Positions 36,551 to 46,050 of a stretch of 64,000 nucleotides of DNA are shown here, one piece after another. Each line of letters starts with the position of its first letter. The stretch's first letter is position 1. The notes under the pieces were generated by a model. That model made no database searches. It had not been told where the DNA came from and saw nothing but the letters and a program-made list of their open reading frames with translations. Source of the DNA: Desulfoluna sp942491485 (GTDB lineage Bacteria > Desulfobacterota > Desulfobacteria > Desulfobacterales > Desulfolunaceae); contig CALOAX010000017.1 of the NCBI GenBank assembly GCA_942491485.1, positions 248,001-312,000 on the forward strand, read 5' to 3'. Made by a program: the position numbers and the translations under genes.

Positions 36551-36722
36551 ATTTTGACAACCAAAATGTTTATTTATATTTTTCCAACAACCCGATAGGC
36601 AAATGGCTAAGGGTTAACCGTGAACGAGTCGCTATGCTGCAGTCATTATATGAAAGGTTATGAGCGAAGCGAATTCATTGAACCAAGAACAATTTGTTGC
36701 ATTGTTGCCTTTCAGCCCCTTG

Positions 36723-37712
36723 CTAATAGGTGTCTTCTTCCAGGTACTCGAAGGCCTCTGCCGCTTTTCGGGCCAGTTCTTTGAGGCTGATCTCCGTGAC
36801 GGAGAGAAACGCCAGGGCTTCAACGGGGTGGGGTGACGGTTCTTCCGGAGCCAGGGTGATATCTTTGGCCATATGGTTGGCCAGGTTGAGAATATAGGCA
36901 AGGCGGTTGCCGCCGGACTTGGCAGGGGTGTGGTGGTACTTTATGGCCTCGGCCAGGTTTTCCGGGAGGTTCCATTTGCGGAAGAGTTCGCAGCCGATGT
37001 CGGCGTGGGTGAACTCCATGATTTTGGTTTCGGCGTCGGTGATGTGGGTGCGGGTCAGCATCCTGTAGCGCTTGAACAGTGGTTGCCTTTCCAGGACGTA
37101 GTCGTCCAGGATGATTTTCCCGGCATCGTGCATCAGGCCGGCTAAAAAGGCATCTTCTCCGTTTCGGGGATGGAAGATCTCTTCGATGAGCTTGGCGCAG
37201 ATGGCCACGGCAAGGGAGTGTTTCCACAGGTTTCCGGCTTCCCGTCCGTACCCTTTCAGGTTTCGCCCCAGCATTTTCGAGTGGCCCAGCAGGGTGATGA
37301 TCTGAAGCAGGGTGTCGCTGCCGAGAACCGTTGCTGCCATCTGGATGGAGGAGACTTTGCCGCTCATGCCGTAAAAGGACGAGTTGGCGACCTTGAGGAC
37401 CCGGCCGGCCAGGGCGGGGTCTGTGTTGAGGAGGTGTTCGAGCTCCTTGAAGTTCTCCTCTCCGGTGAGCAGGCCTCTGGCCTTGATGAGGATGTGGGGC
37501 ATGGGGTAGAGCTTTTTCAGGTTACCCACCACCTCCTGCCTGAGGGCGTCTCCGGAGTCGAAAGCGTTGAGCGCCTTGTCATCCAGGATTGCGGGCTCAA
37601 TGGCAATGGCAGCTCCGCAGCCGGTACACAGCAGTTTTTTGCGGTAGACCTGGTAGACCACGTCATCGTTGATTTGCTGGGTTTTCGAGCACTGAGCGCA
37701 TGTAAGGTTCAT
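36723..37712 (-). CDS. HDOD-domain signalling protein, paralogue 2
   Basis: 329 residues, same length as the protein at 31981-32970, and by eye about four residues in five identical. Zinc-ribbon-like Cys5, 8, 29, 32; HDOD domain with GLMHDAGKIIL. The block VSSIQMAATVLGSDTLLQII and onward is the same in both proteins, and the DNA there is nearly identical too, which suggests gene conversion or a recent duplication. Differences cluster in residues 11-50 and near the C-terminus, so partner binding may differ. Confidence 0.9.
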   Translation of the reverse strand: MNLTCAQCSKTQQINDDVVYQVYRKKLLCTGCGAAIAIEPAILDDKALNAFDSGDALRQEVVGNLKKLYPMPHILIKARGLLTGEENFKELEHLLNTDPALAGRVLKVANSSFYGMSGKVSSIQMAATVLGSDTLLQIITLLGHSKMLGRNLKGYGREAGNLWKHSLAVAICAKLIEEIFHPRNGEDAFLAGLMHDAGKIILDDYVLERQPLFKRYRMLTRTHITDAETKIMEFTHADIGCELFRKWNLPENLAEAIKYHHTPAKSGGNRLAYILNLANHMAKDITLAPEEPSPHPVEALAFLSVTEISLKELARKAAEAFEYLEEDTY

Positions 37713-37815
37713 GTTGATTCCTGTGGTCAAGCACGTGTCGTGCGTGTTCCATGAGTCTTAAATCTGAAGACGGCCCCGGATTCTAAAGCGTGTTGGTTCT
37801 TCAAAGGCTTCATAA

Positions 37816-37862
37816 AAGAAAATTTATACACCCCCTGAGGCTGGAAGTCATGCACAAAAGCC
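37816..37862 (-). promoter_or_regulatory. upstream block shared by both HDOD genes, copy 2
   Basis: Minus strand TTTTGTGCATGACTTCCAGC, then CTCAGGGGGTGTATAAATTTTC. Pairs with 33119-33165. Confidence 0.6.
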
Positions 37863-37951
37863 GTTTGGTCAAGGGCCATTGCAGCATGTCCGGCGCAGCG
37901 TTGCCGGGCCACAATGTGAAACGATTACCCGATGTATAAAGAGGGTGTGGC

Positions 37952-38097
37952 AAACAGGTGTTCTCAACTTGAGCAGGGTTCCTCCCGAATCAAAGGCGGA
38001 TGTGATGTGCCGCGAGAAACGGGGGGAAAAGCGCATCCGCAATCTGCTTTCAAGGTGTTTTGCCTAATGTGGCTTCGCCACCCTTGCCGCCGGAGGC
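37952..38097 (+). repeat. AB element lacking its left end, overlapping the glcB 3' end
   Basis: Contains the variable middle, the main stem GCGGATG...CATCCGC, and the last hairpin with the 17-bp GTGGCTTCGCCAC insertion, ending GCCGCCGGAGGC at 38097. Bases 38064-38097 are also the final codons and stop of glcB on the other strand. Confidence 0.88.
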
Positions 38098-40268
38098 ATG
38101 CTTTTGGCAATTTTCCGCCACGCGTGCAGCAGGGGCTCGGTGTAGCCGTTGGGTTGGCTCAGCCCTTCCAATATCAGCGCTTTGGCGGCCCGGAAGGCGG
38201 TGCTTTTCGCAAAATCCGGGGCCATGTTCCGGTAGGCAGGATCGCCGGCGTTCTGCTTGTCGACCAGGGGGGCCATGCGCTCCATCGTTGCGATCACCCG
38301 GCCTTTGGTCACCACGCCGTGGTGGATCCAGTTGGCCACGTGCTGGCTGGAGATCCGTAAGGTGGCTCGGTCTTCCATGAGGCCCACGCCATGGATGTCC
38401 GGCACTTTGGAGCATCCGATGCCCTGTTCCACCCATCGCACCACATACCCTAAGATTCCCTGAATATTGTTGTCGAGCTCTTCCTGCCGCTGCGCCTCGC
38501 TCCAGTTTGTGGCGCCGGCAAGGGGGAGGGTGAGGAGGGCTTCTAACCTTGCGGGCTCCCGGGTTGCCAGTTGGGACTGAACCTCTGCCACATTCACCTT
38601 GTGGTAATGCAGGGCATGGAGGGTGGCTGCGGTGGGGGAGGGGACCCAGGCTGTGGATGCGCCGGAGAGGGGGTGCCCGATTTTGGCCGTCATCATCTCG
38701 GCCATGAGGTCAGGCATGGCCCACATGCCTTTGCCGATCTGGGCTCTGCCTTTCAACCCGCAGGCAAGGCCCACATCGACGTTGTTGTTTTCATAGGCCG
38801 TGATCCATGTGGACGTTTTCATCTCCCCTTTGCGGATCATGGGCCCGGCCAGCATGCTGGTGTGCATTTCGTCCCCCGTTCGGTCGAGGAAACCGGTGTT
38901 GATGAATACCACGCGCTCCTTTGCCGCTGCAATGCAGGCGGCAAGGTTGGTCGATGTTCGCCGCTCCTCGTCCATGATGCCCATCTTGACGGTGTGTTTT
39001 TCTAAATCCAACACCTCCTCCACCTCTCCGAACAACCGGTCGGCAAAGGCCACCTCCTCCGGACCGTGCATCTTGGGTTTGACGATGTAGACGCTCCCTT
39101 GCCGGCTGTTCAGGTACGGACCGTTGCCGAGCAGGTCGTGTTTGGCAATGAGACTGGTGACCAGGGCATCCAAGATGCCTTCGGGGGTTTCGTTGCCGCC
39201 TGCATCGAGGATGGCATCGGTGGTCATCAGGTGGCCGACGTTGCGCACGAACATCAGGGAACGGCCCGGCAGCGTCAGCTCTCCTCCGGCAAGGGTTTCA
39301 TAGGTGCGGTCCGGGTTGAGGGCGCGTTCGCAGTCTTTTTCACCTTTGGTAAACGAAGCGGTGAGGGTGCCATTCATCAGGCCCAGCCAGTTCCGGTACA
39401 CCACGACCTTGTCCTCTGTGTCCACCGCTGCAATGGAGTCTTCGCAGTCCATGATGGTGGTGAGGGCCGATTCCACCAGGAGATCTTTTACTCCTGCGGG
39501 ATCTGTCTGGCCGATGGGGCTTTTCGCGTCGATCTGTATTTCAAGGTGCAGGCCATGCTTTTTGAGCAAAATGGTGTCTGGGGCTGCCGCATCGCCGCAG
39601 AATCCGACGCATTGCCGGGGATCGCGCAGGGTGGTTCGGTTTTCTCCCAGAGCGATCACGAGGTGTCCCTGTGACACCTCATAGCTGGTGGCCTCCGCAT
39701 GGGACCCGGTTTCAAGGGGGACGTTTTCGTCGAGAAATGCTTTGGCATAAGCGATCACGGCTTCCCCGCGTTTGGGGTTGTACCCCTCGGCTTTGGCGGT
39801 CTCCCCATCATCCGCGATGACATCCGTGCCGTACAGGGCATCGTAGAGGCTCCCCCAGCGTGCATTGGCGGCGTTCAGGGCGTACCGGGCGTTCATGATG
39901 GGCACGACCAGCTGGGGACCCGAAAGGGTCGCCACCTCCGGGTCCACGTTTCCAGGATTGACGGAAACCTGCTCGGGGGGTGCCACCAGGTAGCCGATCT
40001 CTTTCAGAAATGTCCGATACGCATCCTCATCAACAGCGCCGGGGTGGGCCAGGTGCCACTGGTCAATTTGGTGTTGTATTTCGTCCCGTTTGGTGAGAAG
40101 GGCACGATTGACAGGGGTGAGGCGGGTGATAAGGTCGCAGGCTCCTTTCCAGAATGCCTCGGGCTCCAGCCCTGTGCCGGGGAGGACGTCGCGGTTGATA
40201 AAAAGGTGCAGCTCCCGGGAAACGGAGAGGCCGTGGACAGGTTCATATGCTTGAGGTGTCAATGTCAT
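38064..40268 (-). CDS. glcB: malate synthase G
   Basis: 734 residues, slightly longer than the usual ~723. It condenses glyoxylate with acetyl-CoA to malate. Family features: VHGLSVSRELHLFINRDVLP near the start, the catalytic region with TIMDCEDSIAAVD, the TIM-barrel stretch YIVKPKMHGPEEVAF and RTGDEMHTSMLAGPM, and a C-terminal domain ending KIAKSMPPAARVAKPH. The last 11 residues (from MPPAARVA) and the stop are encoded by an AB repeat, so the native C-terminus was replaced or extended. AAGGAAACG precedes the ATG. No isocitrate lyase gene is nearby. Confidence 0.96.
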   Translation of the reverse strand: MTLTPQAYEPVHGLSVSRELHLFINRDVLPGTGLEPEAFWKGACDLITRLTPVNRALLTKRDEIQHQIDQWHLAHPGAVDEDAYRTFLKEIGYLVAPPEQVSVNPGNVDPEVATLSGPQLVVPIMNARYALNAANARWGSLYDALYGTDVIADDGETAKAEGYNPKRGEAVIAYAKAFLDENVPLETGSHAEATSYEVSQGHLVIALGENRTTLRDPRQCVGFCGDAAAPDTILLKKHGLHLEIQIDAKSPIGQTDPAGVKDLLVESALTTIMDCEDSIAAVDTEDKVVVYRNWLGLMNGTLTASFTKGEKDCERALNPDRTYETLAGGELTLPGRSLMFVRNVGHLMTTDAILDAGGNETPEGILDALVTSLIAKHDLLGNGPYLNSRQGSVYIVKPKMHGPEEVAFADRLFGEVEEVLDLEKHTVKMGIMDEERRTSTNLAACIAAAKERVVFINTGFLDRTGDEMHTSMLAGPMIRKGEMKTSTWITAYENNNVDVGLACGLKGRAQIGKGMWAMPDLMAEMMTAKIGHPLSGASTAWVPSPTAATLHALHYHKVNVAEVQSQLATREPARLEALLTLPLAGATNWSEAQRQEELDNNIQGILGYVVRWVEQGIGCSKVPDIHGVGLMEDRATLRISSQHVANWIHHGVVTKGRVIATMERMAPLVDKQNAGDPAYRNMAPDFAKSTAFRAAKALILEGLSQPNGYTEPLLHAWRKIAKSMPPAARVAKPH

Positions 40269-40309
40269 CTTTTCGTTTCCTTATTTGGTGGATGAGGGGG
40301 AATACCAAT

Positions 40310-40464
40310 CCGGATATTTCATGAGTCGCCCGAAGGGTGAGAAAAACCCAGCGGAAAACCGTGAATGACATGTTGTGTTTTTGATATGTCTCAATTTCTC
40401 ACAGTAACTATTTGTGATAACATGCTGTTACTTCGGCCCAATTGTTTTCTCATGAAATATCCGG
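40310..40464 (-). repeat. R2 element, internally deleted copy
   Basis: Perfect 16-bp terminal inverted repeats CCGGATATTTCATGAG and CTCATGAAATATCCGG. The interior is the reverse of the 22514 and 62839 copies (CGCCCGAAGGGTGAG, ACATGTTGTG) and lacks the GAGTGCA stem. It lies between the divergent glcB and MDR genes. Confidence 0.9.
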
Positions 40465-40532
40465 GCCAAGGCTTCCTGTCACTGATTTTTATATGTTACC
40501 GCTACAGGGCTTAAATGAAAAGGGGACAGATC

Positions 40533-41561
40533 ATGGGTCAATCGAAAGAGGCCAATCGTCGTATCGTGCTCGCGTCGCGTCCCGTGGGCGCACCGGTTCA
40601 AGAAAATTTTCGCATGGAGAGTGTGCCTGTGCCCTCTCCTGGGGAAGGAGAGGTGCTGCTCCGCACGGTTTATCTCTCATTGGACCCCTATATGCGGGGG
40701 CGCATGAGTGATGCCCCTTCGTATGCTGAACCGGTGGCGGTGGATGCCGTGATGGTCGGCGCCACGGTGTGCCGGGTAGAGTCGTCCCGGCACACCGAGT
40801 ATACCGAAGGGGAGTGGGTGCTGGCATACAGTGGGTGGCAGGACTATGCTCTGTCTGACGGAGTGGGCCTTTCCCGGTTGGGGAAAAACCCGGAAAACCC
40901 CTCCTATGCCTTGGGCATTATGGGGATGCCCGGGTTTACAGCGTACATGGGGCTTCTTGATATTGGTCAGCCAAAATCGGGGGAGACCCTTGTGGTGGCG
41001 GCAGCCACCGGGCCGGTGGGAGGAACCGTGGGACAGATAGGGAAACTCAAAGGGTGCCGCGTGGTGGGGGTTGCGGGGGGGGCTGAAAAGTGCCTCCATG
41101 CCACCGATGTTCTTGGTTTTCATGTCTGCCTGGACCACAAAGCTCCGGATTTTGCCGAGCAGCTTCGCAAGGCGTGCCCTGACGGCATCGATGTCTATTA
41201 CGAAAATGTGGGTGGCAAGGTGTTTGATGCCGTCTTGCCGTTGCTCAACACACGCGCAAGGATCCCGGTTTGCGGCCTTGTGTCGCAATACAACGCCACG
41301 AGGCTCCCTGACGGACCGGATCGCCTCTCTCTTCTCATGGCGGCGATACTGACAAAGCGTCTGACGGTGCGGGGGTTTATTATTTTTGATGATTACGGTC
41401 ACCGTTATGATGAATTCGCCAGGGAGATGTCTCAGTGGTTGAGTATGGGCCAGATACGATACCGGGAGCAGCTTGTGGATGATTTGGAATATGCGCCGGA
41501 GGCGTTTATGGGCCTGCTCCAGGGGAAGAACTTTGGAAAGTTAGTGGTTCGGGTGTCATAA
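40533..41561 (+). CDS. MDR-superfamily NADPH-dependent oxidoreductase (CurA/leukotriene-B4-dehydrogenase type)
   Basis: 342 residues from ATG 40533 with AAGGGG upstream. Zinc-free medium-chain reductase: LRTVYLSLDPYMRGRMSD at the substrate end, the Rossmann glycine motif AATGPVGGTVGQIGKLKG and the diagnostic DVYYENVGGKVFDAVLPLLN. Relatives reduce activated double bonds or curcumin-like enones with NADPH in the cytoplasm. No operon partner. An R2 element separates it from divergent glcB. Confidence 0.93.
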   Translation: MGQSKEANRRIVLASRPVGAPVQENFRMESVPVPSPGEGEVLLRTVYLSLDPYMRGRMSDAPSYAEPVAVDAVMVGATVCRVESSRHTEYTEGEWVLAYSGWQDYALSDGVGLSRLGKNPENPSYALGIMGMPGFTAYMGLLDIGQPKSGETLVVAAATGPVGGTVGQIGKLKGCRVVGVAGGAEKCLHATDVLGFHVCLDHKAPDFAEQLRKACPDGIDVYYENVGGKVFDAVLPLLNTRARIPVCGLVSQYNATRLPDGPDRLSLLMAAILTKRLTVRGFIIFDDYGHRYDEFAREMSQWLSMGQIRYREQLVDDLEYAPEAFMGLLQGKNFGKLVVRVS

Positions 41562-41828
41562 GCTATAATACCCTCCAGGCCTAAAGATGCAGATTTTAAC
41601 GGGTCCATCGCGCGTTGTGATGGGCCTTTTATTCTCTGGGATTGCTCATTCTTGTAGAGTTATACTTAACTTCTGGGCTTTCATTTTTATTTTACTTCTC
41701 CTTTATGTTTCCCGAAAAGTAGGTCAGTCAAGCCAAACTCTCTGTTTGAAGGGCGAGGCAGTCGTTCGCGAATTTAAAGTTTAACTGCTTTTTTCTACGT
41801 TGAAAGATGATCCAAGTGAGTTGCGATT

Positions 41829-41882
41829 CACTATTATAGTGAGAAGGGAATGATTGACACTCTTTGTTATGTATGTCTATTT
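41829..41882 (+). promoter_or_regulatory. candidate promoter with upstream palindrome before the hybrid kinase gene
   Basis: CACTATTATAGTG (41829-41841) is a 13-bp palindrome; TTGACA follows at 41854-41859 and a weak AT-rich -10 about 17 bp later. The 41562-42029 gap is AT-rich and otherwise empty; a 65-codon frame at 41587 has no support. Confidence 0.4.
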
Positions 41883-42029
41883 TCTAGTCTATTATATCTA
41901 TATAGTTCCTGCTCATTATGAGGCTGAGACGGTTTTTGACATAATTCACGAGCTGTTGTGACCGGGCCGTGGGGATCCGGAAGAGAGCGGTGCACCCGAC
42001 TGTCATCTGCAACGGAAGGATTTGGTTCA

Positions 42030-44828
42030 TTGGTTTTTTATCGTGTCTCGCTAATTTTGTTGATCGTTCTGTTCTCCCTGACCACTGTTCAGGCAGAGCC
42101 CCGCGAAATCGTGGTGGGCCTCAGCGATAACAGGCCCATGACGTTCATGGAAAACGGGGAGCCCAAAGGGTTGTTTATCGACCTGCTGACGCATGTCGCA
42201 AGGCAGGAGGGCTGGACACTCACCTATGCGTATGACAGTTGGGAGACGGTGTTTGACAGGCTTGAGAAGGGGGACATCGATCTGCTTCCGGCGGTGGGGT
42301 GGTCCGAAGCCAGGGCTGGCCGGATCGATTACACGCAAAAGAGTCTTCTCGTCAACTGGGGACAGGTGTATGTCGGTTCGCACCTTGACGTGGATTCCAT
42401 TGAGGACCTTCGGGGCAAGAGGATCGCCATTCAGCCCAATGATATCCATGGTCAGCATTTCAGTGGCCTTATGGAAACACTGGGCATCGATTACACCCGT
42501 GTTTTTATCGCCGATTATCGGGATATCTTTGAGGCGCTTGACCATGGAAAGGTCCATGCCGGCGTGGTCAACAAGGTCTTTGCTTCGGTGAATGAGGGGG
42601 CGTTCAAGGTCAGGAGCACACCCATTGTCTTTAATCCCATCCAGATTCGATACGCGGTTCCGAAAGGGGACCCGGCGGGTCTTCTCCCTGCCATGGACCG
42701 ACACCTTGCCGGGTTGATGGAAACCCAAGGCTCTCTCTACCAGAGGGTGATGGAGAAGTGGTTCGGTCACGGCAAGCTCTCCATGCTTCCTGCCTGGTTG
42801 AAAGAGGCAGTTCTTCTTGTCATCTCCCTCGGGCTTTTTTCCCTGTTCATTATTTTACTGCTCCGGAATCAGGTGGCTGCCAAGACGATGGAGTTGCAGG
42901 AAACCAATGCGGTTTTGAGGGAAAGTGAACAGAAACTGAGGCTCCACCTGGAGTCCACCCTCTCCGTTCCATGGGAGTATGACCTCAAAAATCAGGTCTT
43001 CAGTTATATTGGCCCCCAGGCAGGGGAGGTGTTTGGCTACCCGCCTGAGTCGTGGTCTGATTTGGCGTCCTGGAAGAGGAAGCTTCATCCGGATGATCGG
43101 TCGTGGGCCCCTGGCTACTGCATCAGGGAGACCCTGAAGGGCAGGGATTATGAAGTGGCGTGTCGCCTGTTGACCCCGGACAATCGTGTGGTGTGGGCCC
43201 AGGGGGTGGTTACTGTCGTGACAGGGCCGGACGGTCCGGAACGCTTGATCGGCTTTACCCGGGATATCACGGAGAGCAAGCTGGCGGAAGAGACCCTTCA
43301 AAAGAGTGAAAAACGGTACCGTCAGCTCGTAGAAAATATCGCCGAGTTGGTCTGGGAGGTGGACGGCGAGGGGTTGTTTACCTATGTCAGCCCCAACGCC
43401 TTGGATATTTGCGGCATTGAGCCGGATGAGTTGATTGGAAAGAGCCCCTATACGATCATGCCGGTGGGGGAGATGGACCGAATTGAAGACATTCTGGTGA
43501 AGAACAATGACGTCGGGGACACCGTTCTGAAGCTTACGCACAAGGTCCTGCACAAGGAGGGGCGGTGCCTGCATTTTGAAACCACCGGCATGCCTTTTTC
43601 AGCCCCCAATGGTGATCTCCTCGGTTTTCGTGGGACCAGTATTGACATGACTGAGCGCCGAAAAGTGGATGCCGAAAAGATGAGGCTGGAAACAAAGCTT
43701 CAGCAGGCCCAGAAAATGGAGACCATCGGAACGCTGGCCGGAGGGATTGCCCATGATTTCAACAACCTCCTGTTTCCTATTCTGGGCCACACGGAGATGG
43801 TTCGGGATGACCTTCCCGATGGCAGCCCGATAAAAGGGAGCCTCAACGAGATCCATTCTGCCGCCATTCGTGCCAGGGACCTGGTCAGGCAGATTCTTAC
43901 CTTTTCCCGCCAGGACAGCCACGAAGTAAGGCCCATGAAGATTCAGCCGGTCCTCAAAGAGGGGTTGAAACTCATCAGGTCCACCATTCCGGCAACCATT
44001 GAGATCAACTTTGCGATTGATGAAGCGTGTGGCTTTATCGAAGCGGATTCCACTCAAATCCATCAGGTCGTCATGAATCTCACCACCAACGCTTACCATG
44101 CCATGGAGGAGGAGGGGGGGGTAATGACGGTGGCCCTGAAAGAGGTTCAGGTCACCGCCCATGACACCATCAGCCCGGGAATGGTTCCGGGAGGGTACGT
44201 CCGCCTGACCGTTGCCGACACCGGCTTGGGGATGAGCCATCAGCAGAAAGAGAAGATCTTTGAGCCCTTTTTTACCACCAAGGAGGGGGGGAAAGGGACC
44301 GGCATGGGCCTTTCCGTGGTTCATGGCATCGTGAAAAGCCTGAAAGGCGGGATCCAGGTCTCCACTGAACTGCACAAGGGAACAGAAATCCATGTCTATT
44401 TTCCTGTCGCGGCCCCACTTGCCAGCGACCTGAAACCACAGCCAAAAGAGACGATTCCGGGAGGGGCGGAGCGGATTCTGCTGGTGGACGACGAGGAGAC
44501 CATCGTTGATATCGAGCGGCAGATGTTGGAGCGCATGGGGTATCAGGTTGCCACATTCACGAGCAGCAAGGATGCCTTAACACAGTTTCAGGCAGATCCC
44601 GGTGCCTTTGACCTGGTGATTTCCGATTTGAATATGCCCACCCTGCGAGGGGATCAGCTCGCCGCAGAGATCATTAAGATACGCCCCGGAATTCCCATTT
44701 TGATGTGCACCGGTTTCAGCGACAAGATTACCGAGGAAAAGGCGGCAGCCAGGGGAATCAAAGATTTTCTCATGAAACCTGTGGTGATGACGGACCTTGG
44801 GAAAAAGATTCGTGAGGTGCTTGAGTAA
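42030..44828 (+). CDS. hybrid sensor histidine kinase with periplasmic SBP_bac_3 sensor
   Basis: 932 residues from TTG 42030, preferred because GGAAGGA lies upstream and a clean signal peptide follows (VFYRVSLILLIVLF...TVQA-EP); a GTG at 41958 gives 24 extra hydrophilic residues. The periplasmic domain (about 25-250) is a BvgS/GlnH-like amino-acid-binding fold (IVVGLSDNRPMTFMENGEPK). Then a membrane segment (about 262-284), two PAS domains, HisKA (GGIAHDFNNLLFP), HATPase (DTGLGMS, GTGMGLSVVHG) and a receiver (LLVDDEE, VISDLNMP). It probably senses a small polar solute. No cognate regulator adjoins it. Confidence 0.92.
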   Translation: MVFYRVSLILLIVLFSLTTVQAEPREIVVGLSDNRPMTFMENGEPKGLFIDLLTHVARQEGWTLTYAYDSWETVFDRLEKGDIDLLPAVGWSEARAGRIDYTQKSLLVNWGQVYVGSHLDVDSIEDLRGKRIAIQPNDIHGQHFSGLMETLGIDYTRVFIADYRDIFEALDHGKVHAGVVNKVFASVNEGAFKVRSTPIVFNPIQIRYAVPKGDPAGLLPAMDRHLAGLMETQGSLYQRVMEKWFGHGKLSMLPAWLKEAVLLVISLGLFSLFIILLLRNQVAAKTMELQETNAVLRESEQKLRLHLESTLSVPWEYDLKNQVFSYIGPQAGEVFGYPPESWSDLASWKRKLHPDDRSWAPGYCIRETLKGRDYEVACRLLTPDNRVVWAQGVVTVVTGPDGPERLIGFTRDITESKLAEETLQKSEKRYRQLVENIAELVWEVDGEGLFTYVSPNALDICGIEPDELIGKSPYTIMPVGEMDRIEDILVKNNDVGDTVLKLTHKVLHKEGRCLHFETTGMPFSAPNGDLLGFRGTSIDMTERRKVDAEKMRLETKLQQAQKMETIGTLAGGIAHDFNNLLFPILGHTEMVRDDLPDGSPIKGSLNEIHSAAIRARDLVRQILTFSRQDSHEVRPMKIQPVLKEGLKLIRSTIPATIEINFAIDEACGFIEADSTQIHQVVMNLTTNAYHAMEEEGGVMTVALKEVQVTAHDTISPGMVPGGYVRLTVADTGLGMSHQQKEKIFEPFFTTKEGGKGTGMGLSVVHGIVKSLKGGIQVSTELHKGTEIHVYFPVAAPLASDLKPQPKETIPGGAERILLVDDEETIVDIERQMLERMGYQVATFTSSKDALTQFQADPGAFDLVISDLNMPTLRGDQLAAEIIKIRPGIPILMCTGFSDKITEEKAAARGIKDFLMKPVVMTDLGKKIREVLE

Positions 44829-44966
44829 AAGAGGGGCTTTGAGTCTAAACTCAGTGGAAAAATGTTTGCCCTCAATACAGCAGCTCAGGAGCAAAACTGA
44901 ATGTAGATCGGTCATTTTTCCGAAGCTTAAATAGTGACACCGCGGGTGTGTGGCACTATTCATCCC

Positions 44967-45050
44967 ACGTGAATGGGCTCCGAAGCACAGGCGAGGGACA
45001 AAACGCATTCGTAACCAGCTTTCAAGATGACATTTTTTGCCGCTGGAGGC
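44967..45050 (+). repeat. degenerate AB B half
   Basis: Recognisable from CGCATTCGTAACCAGCTTTC, then AAGATGACATTTTTTGCCGC and TGGAGGC. Stem GAATG...CATTC is kept although the bases differ from the reference. Confidence 0.6.
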
Positions 45051-45143
45051 ATCTTTTTGGGCGCTGAATAGTTACCACGGCCTTGATTGTCCGGCACCCC
45101 TTCACGCTCTATTTGATATCAAAAAATCAACACATTATAAATG

Positions 45144-45172
45144 TTGACAGGGTGCTCATTAGTCCCTATAAA
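45144..45172 (+). promoter_or_regulatory. near-consensus sigma-70 promoter
   Basis: TTGACA (45144-45149), 17-bp spacer, TATAAA (45167-45172), the best promoter match in the window. It faces the small gene at 45364, implying a leader of about 185 nt. Confidence 0.7.
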
Positions 45173-45363
45173 TTACAAGGTTTATACAACTCAATCATCC
45201 CCATGGGACCCGTTGTGTCCGCCTTCCGCCTTCATGCTCAATCGTCTCCTTCTTCGCCACATTCCCATCGTCTCGGGTTACCGCACAAGCGATTGCACGG
45301 ATACCCTCCCATGGGCACGGCAATTCCTTAACCCACGTTTTTCCGGACCAAAGGAGACCCACC

Positions 45364-45813
45364 ATGACACAGCAAACATATGACGGCTCGTATAACGTAA
45401 CCATCTTTATCCCGGAACGCGGCAGCTACCAGTCCATCTCGGAGACCATGACCATTTCCACAAAGACTGAAGGAAGCGATGAGGTCCTCCAGCCCACGAG
45501 TCAACTCTCGTTTATGAGTTATACCTTCGAACTCAGCGGCCGCATCAACACCCAGACAGGCCTGGCAACCATCAGCGGTCAGGCCATAGGATCCGGCGTG
45601 TCTTTGGACCCGGCTCTCTGGAGCTTTGTTTCGACCCCGGCCCTTCAGTCCGTCAGTGCCGCACGGGTTGTCTTTAACGGTGCGGCAGCCATCGGTTTTT
45701 GTTTCTCTCTGTTCGGCATGAAAGAGGGGCAGGAGACCTTTGAAGGCCAAAGTATCCCCGAAATGTTCATGAAGGATTTCCAGGCCACCTCACGGTCTGT
45801 TCCCAAAATGTAA
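45364..45813 (+). CDS. orphan protein of unknown function
   Basis: 149 residues with GGAG before the ATG. No signal peptide. Rich in Ser, Thr and beta-prone segments: TYDGSYNVTIFIPERGSYQS, SFMSYTFELSGRINTQTGLA, then a more hydrophobic ARVVFNGAAAIGFCFSLFGM. No family recognised. A strong promoter and a long leader upstream, and a nested hairpin downstream, suggest a real, well-expressed single gene. Confidence 0.65.
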   Translation: MTQQTYDGSYNVTIFIPERGSYQSISETMTISTKTEGSDEVLQPTSQLSFMSYTFELSGRINTQTGLATISGQAIGSGVSLDPALWSFVSTPALQSVSAARVVFNGAAAIGFCFSLFGMKEGQETFEGQSIPEMFMKDFQATSRSVPKM

Positions 45814-45904
45814 GGATTCGCTTCTCCAAACTCAAGTTGCCGGATCCCTTGGGCCCCCCGTCCCATGGATCCGGGTTCTCCAAAGGTATAAATGGGGATT
45901 ACAA

Positions 45905-45958
45905 TTCAGCTTCAAAAAAAAGCAGCCTCCGGCAGGGCTGCCGGAGACATAAGCTGAA
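45905..45958. terminator. nested hairpin after the orphan gene (probable terminator or AB remnant)
   Basis: TTCAGCTT (45905-45912) pairs with AAGCTGAA (45951-45958), enclosing CTCCGGCA...TGCCGGAG (45926-45945). The inner part looks like two AB ends brought together. Confidence 0.55.
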
Positions 45959-46050
45959 GAGTTATCTGGCAACAGGGTTTGTGGGGCTGATGATGCTTAC
46001 AGGCCGGAAGCATTGACACAATCAGCCCCCTGCCTTTCGCCTTTCCTCCA

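Noticed and set aside
41587..41784. 65-codon frame with a hydrophobic middle before the second hybrid kinase
   Set aside because: No Shine-Dalgarno and AT-rich chance hydrophobicity; too weak to call a membrane peptide.
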